Assembly: GCA_017520365.1 (NCBI GenBank)
Contig: JAFXFQ010000114.1
Location: forward strand, 1 to 9,997
Length of the DNA stretch: 9,997 nucleotides
Source of the DNA: Clostridia bacterium
Lineage (GTDB): Bacteria; Bacillota; Clostridia; Oscillospirales; CAG-272
Direction of reading: 5' to 3'
Shown here: positions 1 to 5,926 of the stretch, one piece after another
Layout of the letters: each line of letters begins with the position of its first letter
Numbering within the stretch: position 1 is the stretch's first letter
Translations under genes and position numbers: made by a program
Notes under the pieces: model-generated
What the model was told of the DNA's origin: nothing
The model's input: the letters and a program-made list of their open reading frames with translations, nothing else
The model's database searches: none

Positions 1-71
1 CGCTTTGCGAAGCGTGGTGCGAAAAGGATCAAGTTAGATTACTGCAAACTGTATTTTCGCACTAAAAAGCG
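1..71. repeat. Nested inverted repeats at the window edge, probably part of a cut terminator-like hairpin
   Basis: Positions 1-5 (CGCTT) pair with 10-14 (AAGCG) around a TGCG loop. The right arm continues as TGGTGCGAAAA, as if a longer hairpin were cut by the window edge. The segment GTGCGAAAA (17-25) is also a perfect inverted repeat of TTTTCGCAC (54-62), and CGCTTT (1-6) can pair with AAAGCG (66-71). The stretch has no plausible reading frame. A transcription terminator or a small structured RNA end is likely, but the left half is missing. Confidence 0.4.
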
Positions 72-90
72 ACCGTATCCTCCCCCTTCA

Positions 91-114
91 AACTCCGATC
101 TGTCGGCGGGAGTT
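91..114. other. Short hairpin upstream of the helicase gene
   Basis: AACT (91-94) pairs with AGTT (111-114), and CCGA (95-98) pairs with TCGG (103-106) around a TCTG loop. Four bases (CGGG) bulge on the right side. It is followed by ATTTAA rather than a clean T-run, so it is a weak terminator candidate for whatever lies to the left, or a leader hairpin. No ORF in 1-188 looks like a real gene. Confidence 0.25.
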
Positions 115-174
115 ATTTAATGCAATGTCCGTTTTATGGGACAGATGCTGTGCTATCATACAAATGAGACAGAT

Positions 175-182
175 AAGGAGGG
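175..182 (+). promoter_or_regulatory. Strong ribosome binding site of the helicase
   Basis: AAGGAGGG lies six bases before the ATG at 189. It matches the anti-Shine-Dalgarno sequence almost perfectly and fixes this start. A TATCAT at 154-159 could be the -10 box, but no convincing -35 lies 17 bases upstream, so the promoter is left open. Confidence 0.85.
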
Positions 183-188
183 AACGAA

Positions 189-2978
189 ATGGAGTATCTT
201 CAAGGCTTGAACGAGAAGCAGCTTGAGGCTGTAGAGCATACTGAGGGTTATTTGCGGGTGATTGCAGGAGCGGGAAGCGGAAAAACAAAGCTTATTGTTT
301 CTCGCTATGCCTATCTTGTGAAGGAATACGGCATTGATGCCGCAAATATTCTTTGTGTCACCTTCACCAATAAGGCATCCGGGGAGATGAAGCGCCGCAT
401 TCGTGGGATCATCGGCGGAGAATACGATACGTCCCTCATATGCACCTATCACGGCTTTTGCGTGAGAGTTCTTCGGGAGGATGTTGAAAAGATATTCTAT
501 CCGAAGGAGTTTCAAATAATTGACACAACCAGTCAGAAGGCAATTCTCGGGGACGTTTACCAGAAGTTCGAATTAAAGCTTGACCACGGAAGCTTTGAGA
601 AGATGGCAGGGCAGATCGGGGCATACAAATATCGAGACCGCGGGTACGTAGAGAGAATGTGCTCATCGGATAAGTGCCAAATAATGGATAGAGTATCAAC
701 TCAGGACGACCAGATAATAGAGGAATATCTTCAGCGCCAAAAGCAGGTGTTTGCTATGGATTTTGACGATCTGATGTTTTTTACTCTGGACGTTTTGCGC
801 CGATGTCCCGATGTTCTTGAAAAATGGCAGGACAGACTCAATTATATTCAGGTAGACGAGTTTCAGGACAGCTCAGGTACTGAAATGGAGCTTATCGATC
901 TTCTTTCCGCGAAGCATAAGAATCTTATGATAGTTGGAGACCCGGACCAGAACATATACGAGTGGCGAGGCTCGGACGTGCGCCTCCTTGTTGATTTTGA
1001 TAAGACCCACACACCCTGCGAAACTGTATTTCTGAACAGAAATTACCGCTCCACGCCCGAAATACTGAAATGTGCAAACACCCTGATCGAGAAAAACGTG
1101 TACCGATTGAAAAAGGACCTCTATACGAAAAGCGGCCCCGGGGCAGACGTTTTTCATTATCACATGAAGCACGAATTTGCCGAGGCGGAGAAGATAGTCG
1201 ATATCATCCTTGATCTGCGCCGCCGTGAGGGTTGCTCATATTCCGATTTTGCGGTAATGTACCGCTCCGGCTTTCTTTCACGTATTGTGGAGAAGAAATT
1301 CACCGAGTGCGGCATACCCTACGAGATATTCGGAGGCGTGAAATTCTACCACCGCATGGAGGTGCAGGATGTGGTGGCATATCTGAGGCTCATTGCCTTT
1401 GACGACGATATCTCCTTCAAAAGAATAGTCAATAAGCCTCGCCGCCGCTTCGGAAGAGTAAAGCTTCAGGCTTTGCAGGCAATGCAGATGGGAGAGTCTC
1501 TTTTCGAAACACTGAAGGCCAATGTTGAATCCGGTGCTTTCAAAAACAGCGGTGCCGCAGATTTTGTTGATATGATAGACGAGCTCAGAAGGGAAGCGTT
1601 CACCCACCCCGTTTCCGAAACGGTTGAGCGGGTCTGCGCCCTCAGCGGATATGAAAAATATATCAGAGAGCTTGGTGACATGGAGCGGTTTGAAAACCTT
1701 TCCAAATTTAAACGGATAGCCACCGAATATGAGGCGAATTTGGGAGAGAGCATTACCCTGAAGGAGTTTCTCAACCATATTGCCCTGCAAAGCGAGGATG
1801 ACGGCGAGGAGAGTGCGGAGAAGGTTAAGCTGATGACCATCCACGCCTCAAAGGGACTGGAATTCCCCACGGTATTCGTTATCGGCTTTTCCGAGGGTAT
1901 ATTCCCCTCGTCAAAAACCATCGAGGAGCGAAGGGAGATGGGGCTTGAGGAGGAACGGCGGCTTTGCTACGTTGCCATAACCCGTGCAGAGCGGAGGCTT
2001 TACCTCTTTGACAGCGAGGGTCATATCCAAAGCGGCAGCAAAAAGCTCCCCTCTCGGTTTCTATGGGAGATCGGAGAGGAGAACTATATCAGAGTCGGTA
2101 CCATATCGAAGGAGCTGCAGGCAGAGGCAAACAGATATGTGAAAAGCAATGGTGTAACAAGCGAGCCCGAAAGTGCCGAATCTGAATCTGCGGCGGTGGG
2201 GGATAAGGTGACCCACCACGTCTTTGGCGACGGTATCATAACGGAGGTGCTTAATAATAAATATCGTATTCGGTTTGAAAAGCTCAAAAGCGACCGTGTA
2301 CTGAGCTGTGATTATTTCAAAAAGGAGCATTACCTGCCTTCAGTTTCCCCGCCTTTGGAAGAGGAGAAGGAGGAAAGGGTGGCGGAAAATGAGGTTGAAC
2401 GTGATCCTCATCCTGTTTTAGTAAAATTAGAGGATGCCGATGAAACCCTGCCAAAAAGAATGCTCTATGAGGGTATCATCAAAAAAAAGGAGCTTGTGAC
2501 TGTAAAAGAGGTGATGCCGAGAAGGATCAATAACGAAGGATCCTCACAAAAAAGCGATTGGCGGTGTACGGGAGTATCAGACCTTGGCGCACCGATGGGG
2601 CTTTGCCAAATCTGTAAACGTCAGAACATACGCTACGTCCACCATATGACACACCCCACTGAGGAGAGCATTGACGTGGGCTGCATCTGTGCAGGCAGGC
2701 TGGAGGGAGACGTGGAGGGAGCAAAGCACAGAGAAGCATCCTTCAAAAATCGGGAATCCCGCCGCGAAAGCTTTATGAGCCGCGAGTGGAAAAGATCGAA
2801 AAACAATAATATATATCTGAAGATAAAGGATACGCTCATAGTTCTGTATCAAAGCGAAAAAAGCAGAAAATGGAAGTATTCTCTGGATAACGTGTTTTGC
2901 GCCGACTCTTTTTCTTCAAAGGAGGAGGCGATGAGTGCCGCCTTCGATGCGTTGGAAAGAAAGCTGAGCAAAGCCTGA
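189..2978 (+). CDS. UvrD/PcrA-type superfamily 1 ATP-dependent DNA helicase with extra C-terminal cysteine module
   Basis: This is a cytoplasmic 3'-5' DNA helicase of the UvrD/Rep/PcrA group, expected to unwind DNA during repair or replication restart. All SF1 motifs are present in order: Q motif (LNEKQ, 7-11), Walker A GAGSGKT (27-33), Ia TFTNKASGEM (58-67), Ib YHGFCVRVLR (87-96), Walker B VDEFQD (222-227), motif III GDPDQNIYEWRG (250-261), motif IV NRNYRS (283-288), motif V TIHASKGLEF (550-559) and motif VI YVAITRAERRLYLF (594-607). A Tudor-like segment as in PcrA follows at about 670-710 (VGDKV...FGDGIITEV). At 929 residues it is some 200 longer than ordinary PcrA. The extra part has an acidic linker and, from about 800, a module with CxxC (806, 809), several His (818, 819, 822) and CxC (832, 834). 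It is probably a specialised UvrD paralogue rather than the housekeeping copy. The gene appears monocistronic: it ends at the hairpin at 3007-3043. Helicase call is secure; the role of the tail is unknown. Confidence 0.96.
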   Translation: MEYLQGLNEKQLEAVEHTEGYLRVIAGAGSGKTKLIVSRYAYLVKEYGIDAANILCVTFTNKASGEMKRRIRGIIGGEYDTSLICTYHGFCVRVLREDVEKIFYPKEFQIIDTTSQKAILGDVYQKFELKLDHGSFEKMAGQIGAYKYRDRGYVERMCSSDKCQIMDRVSTQDDQIIEEYLQRQKQVFAMDFDDLMFFTLDVLRRCPDVLEKWQDRLNYIQVDEFQDSSGTEMELIDLLSAKHKNLMIVGDPDQNIYEWRGSDVRLLVDFDKTHTPCETVFLNRNYRSTPEILKCANTLIEKNVYRLKKDLYTKSGPGADVFHYHMKHEFAEAEKIVDIILDLRRREGCSYSDFAVMYRSGFLSRIVEKKFTECGIPYEIFGGVKFYHRMEVQDVVAYLRLIAFDDDISFKRIVNKPRRRFGRVKLQALQAMQMGESLFETLKANVESGAFKNSGAADFVDMIDELRREAFTHPVSETVERVCALSGYEKYIRELGDMERFENLSKFKRIATEYEANLGESITLKEFLNHIALQSEDDGEESAEKVKLMTIHASKGLEFPTVFVIGFSEGIFPSSKTIEERREMGLEEERRLCYVAITRAERRLYLFDSEGHIQSGSKKLPSRFLWEIGEENYIRVGTISKELQAEANRYVKSNGVTSEPESAESESAAVGDKVTHHVFGDGIITEVLNNKYRIRFEKLKSDRVLSCDYFKKEHYLPSVSPPLEEEKEERVAENEVERDPHPVLVKLEDADETLPKRMLYEGIIKKKELVTVKEVMPRRINNEGSSQKSDWRCTGVSDLGAPMGLCQICKRQNIRYVHHMTHPTEESIDVGCICAGRLEGDVEGAKHREASFKNRESRRESFMSREWKRSKNNNIYLKIKDTLIVLYQSEKSRKWKYSLDNVFCADSFSSKEEAMSAAFDALERKLSKA

Positions 2979-3006
2979 CTTTTTATTTGCATTTTCCCGA
3001 GCATAG

Positions 3007-3043
3007 AAAGATCCTCCTGTGACATCGTCACAGGAGGATCTTT
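3007..3043. terminator. Bidirectional intrinsic terminator between convergent transcription units
   Basis: A perfect 17-bp stem, AAAGATCCTCCTGTGAC (3007-3023) with its complement at 3027-3043, encloses an ATC loop. On the plus strand it is followed by further T-rich sequence, and the A/T ends of the stem give a short U-run in either direction. It lies 28 bases after the helicase stop and about 48 bases beyond the aldolase stop on the other strand, so it can end both transcripts. Confidence 0.92.
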
Positions 3044-3091
3044 TAGTGTGTCTTATTGAATTTGCTTTTGTGGTCAGGCAGAGCTTGATTC

Positions 3092-3931
3092 TTAAGCCTT
3101 GCCGTCAGAGCCGCAAAGCTTGATCTTGTGGCAGCAGAGGTCGATAACAGCCTGACGTCCCTTGCCCATGAACTTCTTGGGGTCGATGATGCCCTCGTCT
3201 GTAAGCGCCTCACGAACTGCTGCAGTCATAGCTGCACGAAGCTCTGTTGCAAAGTTTACCTTGTTGATGCCCATTTCGATGGTCTTTCTGATCATCTCAT
3301 CGGGAACACCGGAACCGCCGTGGAGAACCAGGGGTGCTTCGATAGTCTCAGCAAGCTTGCCGAGAAGATCGAAGTTGAGCTTGGGCTCGCCCTTGTAGAA
3401 GCCGTGAGCTGTACCGATAGCAACAGCGAAAATATCAACGCCTGTTCTGGAGAAGAAGTCGAGAGCCTCGTCAGGATCGGTGTAAGCGATGTCTGCAGAG
3501 TGGCCGTCTTCCTTACCGCCAACGGTGCCAAGCTCAGCCTCAACGGTAACGCCCTTAGCGTGAGCATCCTCAACTACCTTCTTTGTAACTGCGATGTTCT
3601 CCTCATAGGGGAGCTTAGAGCCATCGATCATAACGGAGGTATAGCCTGCATCAACTGCAGCCATAACGTCCTCATAGCTCTCGCAGTGGTCAAGGTGAAG
3701 CGCTACGGGAACGCTTGCAGCCTCGCCCTCAGCCTTAACCATAGCAACTGCCTGGCGAAGAGTGAGATACTTAACTGTGGAGGGGGTTGTCTGGATCATA
3801 ACGGGGGAGTTCATCTTTTCAGCCGCCGCAACGATAGCCTGTACCATCTCAAGGTTTTCTGCGTTGAATGCAGGAACTGCATAGCCGCCCTTGCGAGCAG
3901 CGTAGATCATTTCTTTACTTGTTACATACAT
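3092..3931 (-). CDS. Class II (zinc) ketose-bisphosphate aldolase, GatY/KbaY type
   Basis: This is a cytoplasmic zinc aldolase that cleaves a ketohexose phosphate (fructose- or tagatose-1,6-bisphosphate, or a ketose-1-phosphate) to dihydroxyacetone phosphate plus an aldehyde. It has 279 residues, the usual length. It opens with MYVTSKEMIY...GGYAVPAFN, as GatY does. Visible active-site elements are HLDHCES with catalytic D81 and zinc ligand H82, MIDGSKLP (101-108), E132 in VEAELGTVGG, zinc ligands H176 (GTAHGFYKG) and H204 (LHGGSG), and KVNFATEL (224-231) for the phosphate-bearing ketone. The C-terminus (DPKKF...CGSDGKA) also follows the GatY/KbaY pattern. The frame stays open upstream to a TTG at 3991, but the ATG at 3931 has the ribosome binding site and is where family similarity begins. 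It is the last gene of the operon, 60 bases after the kinase. IolJ-like aldolases of inositol catabolism share the fold, so the substrate is not settled. Confidence 0.93.
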   Translation of the reverse strand: MYVTSKEMIYAARKGGYAVPAFNAENLEMVQAIVAAAEKMNSPVMIQTTPSTVKYLTLRQAVAMVKAEGEAASVPVALHLDHCESYEDVMAAVDAGYTSVMIDGSKLPYEENIAVTKKVVEDAHAKGVTVEAELGTVGGKEDGHSADIAYTDPDEALDFFSRTGVDIFAVAIGTAHGFYKGEPKLNFDLLGKLAETIEAPLVLHGGSGVPDEMIRKTIEMGINKVNFATELRAAMTAAVREALTDEGIIDPKKFMGKGRQAVIDLCCHKIKLCGSDGKA

Positions 3932-3938
3932 TGGTCTG

Positions 3939-3944
3939 CACCTC
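3939..3944 (-). promoter_or_regulatory. Ribosome binding site that decides the aldolase start
   Basis: GAGGTG on the minus strand lies seven bases before the ATG at 3931. This favours that start over the in-frame TTG at 3991, which would add 20 residues with no resemblance to the aldolase family. Confidence 0.75.
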
Positions 3945-3991
3945 GTAATTGTAGTATTTTGATTTTTGAAAGCGAAGCAGGGGCACGACAA

Positions 3992-4939
3992 TTATTCCAT
4001 TATATTGTCATCAATAAGCTTCTGACAGTTTTCAGGGGAGATCTTACCTTCCATAGGTCCGAAGGCACCTGTGTTGAGTGAAGCTGCCGCTGTCGCAAGC
4101 TTTGCCGCATCAAGAAGGCTCTTGCCCTCGAGAAGTCCGCAGAGGAACGCGCCGTCAAAGCTGTCGCCTGCACCTGTCGCATCAACGGGCTCAATAGCGT
4201 AAACGCCGAATTCGATACGCTCGTCTCTGGAGTAGATGATGCAGCCCTTCTTGCCGTTCTTGAGAACGATAAGCTCAAGGAGAGGCTTTGATTTGAAGAG
4301 CTCCTGAACTGCTTCCTCTATGTCCTCCTTGCCGGAGAGCATACGAAGCTCGCTCTTGCCGGGCATAAATACGCTGGTGTTGTCGAGAACGTCGTTAACA
4401 AGATCCATGCACTCGGGGTCCTTCATAAGCTCGGGGCGGATGTTGGGGTCAAAGGATACCTTTGCTCCCTTAGCCTTAGCAGCCTTCATTGTCTCAACTA
4501 TCCTGCGGCCGAAGGAAAGCTCTGCCATCATGGAGCAGCCCATGATATGGAAGAACTTGAGGCCCTCAAGCTTGTCCTCGGAGGGGGAGGGAGCAAGAAC
4601 TGCGGGAGTGTTGCCTATGTGGAAAATAAACTTGCGGTCGCCGTTTGCGAAATATGTAACGAATGCGCAGCCTGTGGAGATGCGGTCGTTCTTGATCACG
4701 GAGGAGCAGTCAACGCCGTCGCCCTCAAGTCTGTCGAGAAGACACTTGCCGAAGTCATCGTCGCCAACGCCGCCAACGATAGCAGCCTTGTGACCGAGAC
4801 GGGCAACTGTGTCAATAAATATAGCGGGAGCACCGGAGGGATAAGGGCCCTTGAAGATGCCTGCACGATCCAGGGGGCTGTCAACCTCGCCGCGCATGAT
4901 CTCGACGATGATCTCGCCCATTGTCATAATTTCAGCCAT
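3992..4939 (-). CDS. PfkB-family carbohydrate kinase (ketohexose kinase, tagatose kinase/YdjH-like)
   Basis: This is a ribokinase/PfkB-family kinase that transfers the ATP gamma-phosphate to a sugar hydroxyl in the cytoplasm. It has 315 residues, typical for the family. The N-terminal pattern MGEIIVEIM...GPYPSGAPAIF (7-41) is, from memory, characteristic of the tagatose-kinase/YdjH-like branch. PfkB signature 1 is GGVGDDDFGKCLLDRL (56-71), the middle has SFDPNIRPEL (162-171) and PGKSE (193-197), and signature 2 is DATGAGDSFDGAF (253-265) with catalytic base D259. The start at 4939 has an AAAAGGAG ribosome binding site at about 4949-4956. It sits between the epimerase (77-base gap) and the aldolase (60-base gap), as expected for phosphorylation of the epimerised ketose before cleavage. 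Fructokinase or 5-dehydro-2-deoxygluconokinase (IolC) activity cannot be excluded: IolC and IolJ have the same kinase-aldolase order. Confidence 0.92.
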   Translation of the reverse strand: MAEIMTMGEIIVEIMRGEVDSPLDRAGIFKGPYPSGAPAIFIDTVARLGHKAAIVGGVGDDDFGKCLLDRLEGDGVDCSSVIKNDRISTGCAFVTYFANGDRKFIFHIGNTPAVLAPSPSEDKLEGLKFFHIMGCSMMAELSFGRRIVETMKAAKAKGAKVSFDPNIRPELMKDPECMDLVNDVLDNTSVFMPGKSELRMLSGKEDIEEAVQELFKSKPLLELIVLKNGKKGCIIYSRDERIEFGVYAIEPVDATGAGDSFDGAFLCGLLEGKSLLDAAKLATAAASLNTGAFGPMEGKISPENCQKLIDDNIME

Positions 4940-4983
4940 TGGTGTAATCTCCTTTTCTGAGTGTTGATTTGTATAATGATATC

Positions 4984-5017
4984 AAACCGAAGGTTTTTCG
5001 ATAAGCGCGAAGCGCTT
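4984..5017 (-). other. Two consecutive small hairpins at the epimerase-kinase junction
   Basis: Read on the minus strand, AAGCGC-TTC-GCGCTT (5003-5017) begins within the epimerase TAA stop codon, and AAACC-TTC-GGTTT (4984-4996) follows six bases later. Both are perfect stems with the same TTC loop. The second is followed by GAT, not a U-run, so read-through into the kinase is expected. They may stabilise or process the mRNA, or act as a weak attenuator. Confidence 0.45.
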
Positions 5018-5889
5018 TAGCCGTTAAGGTGAGCTCTGAGGAAGGAAACGGATGCAGTCATCATCTCGTCCATCTTCTCAGCGTCTGCATTGCCGGAAAG
5101 GTCACGCCATACCTTGATAGCAGGGCCTGACTCGCCGCCTGTGAGAAGGAAGGGCTCCATAACTACCTTTGCGTCGTAGCCGATATCACGGAGAGCCTGT
5201 CCGATCTCAGCCCAAGGCATATGGCCTGTGCCGGGGAGCATACGGTTAGCCTCGCCAACGTGAACATGAGCTACCCAATCGCCTGCACGGCAGAGAGTTG
5301 TGGGAATATCGTCAACCTCTTCGATGTTCATATGGAAGGTGTCGAGAAGGAGCTTAACGGACTTCTTGCCTACTCTTTCGCAGAATGCGATACCCTCGTC
5401 AAGAGTGTTGATCATGCAGGACTCGAATCTGTTGAGGATCTCGAGAGCTATGGTGAGACCGAGCTTGTCAGCGTGGTCACCAACAATCTTCATGCCTGCA
5501 ACGGCACGGTCAAGGAGTGCCTCCTTATCGAGGTCAACGAAATCATAGGGCCAGTGGTTGTAGCAAGCACCGATGAGGATCTTGCAGTCGATCTTGACCA
5601 TCTGGTCAAGAATATCGCAAAGGAATTTAACGCCTGCCTCGTGGATAGCAGGATCTGCTGAGCAGATGTCCTTATCCTTGGGAGGGCCAAGGTTTGCGCT
5701 GATCTCAAGGCCGAGATCCTTAGCTGTTGTGCGAAGCTCCTCAAGCTGTGCATCGCTCATGTTAACGAGATCGCCGGCGCCTACCTCAAGAACGTCGAGA
5801 CCGCACTTCTTAGCTCTGTGGCAGAGTGCGATGTAGTCAGCCGCCCACATATTGTTCCAGTAAGCGTAATGTGTTCCGATTTTCATCAT
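5017..5889 (-). CDS. Ketose 3-epimerase, D-psicose (allulose)/D-tagatose 3-epimerase family
   Basis: This is a TIM-barrel, metal-dependent enzyme that interconverts ketohexoses at C3 (for example D-psicose and D-fructose, or D-tagatose and D-sorbose) in the cytoplasm. It has 290 residues, matching characterised members. It shares with the Agrobacterium and Clostridium cellulolyticum D-psicose 3-epimerases the opening MKIGTHYAYW, the block ALEILNRFES and the block LLLDTFHMNIEE. It also shares VHVGEANRMLPG, MPWAEIGQALRDIGYD, VVMEPF and IKVWRDLS. By alignment from memory, the metal ligands are E150, D183, H210 and E245, and substrate contacts are E156, H186 and R216. Two ATGs are adjacent (5889 and 5886) behind an AAAGGA site; either gives the same protein within one residue. 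It lies 37 bases after the dockerin protein and precedes the kinase, so it likely feeds that kinase. L-ribulose 3-epimerase activity is also possible. Confidence 0.93.
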   Translation of the reverse strand: MMKIGTHYAYWNNMWAADYIALCHRAKKCGLDVLEVGAGDLVNMSDAQLEELRTTAKDLGLEISANLGPPKDKDICSADPAIHEAGVKFLCDILDQMVKIDCKILIGACYNHWPYDFVDLDKEALLDRAVAGMKIVGDHADKLGLTIALEILNRFESCMINTLDEGIAFCERVGKKSVKLLLDTFHMNIEEVDDIPTTLCRAGDWVAHVHVGEANRMLPGTGHMPWAEIGQALRDIGYDAKVVMEPFLLTGGESGPAIKVWRDLSGNADAEKMDEMMTASVSFLRAHLNG

Positions 5890-5926
5890 AGTTTTGTTTT
5901 CCTTTCGTGTATATAAATAATTTTAA

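Noticed and set aside
88..288. Minus-strand 66-codon frame across the helicase start
   Set aside because: It overlaps the helicase ribosome binding site and coding start, with no convincing translation signal or similarity.
1278..1844. 188-codon minus-strand open frame inside the helicase
   Set aside because: It overlaps helicase motifs on the other strand and resembles no family; a shadow frame.
3932..3991. N-terminal extension of the aldolase from a TTG start
   Set aside because: The 20 extra residues have no match to the aldolase family, and the ATG at 3931 has its own GAGGTG site seven bases upstream.
3128..4081. 317-codon plus-strand open frame opposite the aldolase
   Set aside because: It is fully antisense to a well-recognised enzyme, has no ribosome binding site or family resemblance, and is Cys/Ser/Asn-rich. 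Strong codon bias of the real gene explains the absence of stops.
3092..5889. Complete myo-inositol catabolic cluster (IolC/IolJ/IolE-H)
   Set aside because: Kinase and aldolase would fit, but the third enzyme matches psicose/tagatose 3-epimerases closely and no IolD, IolB or IolG is present.
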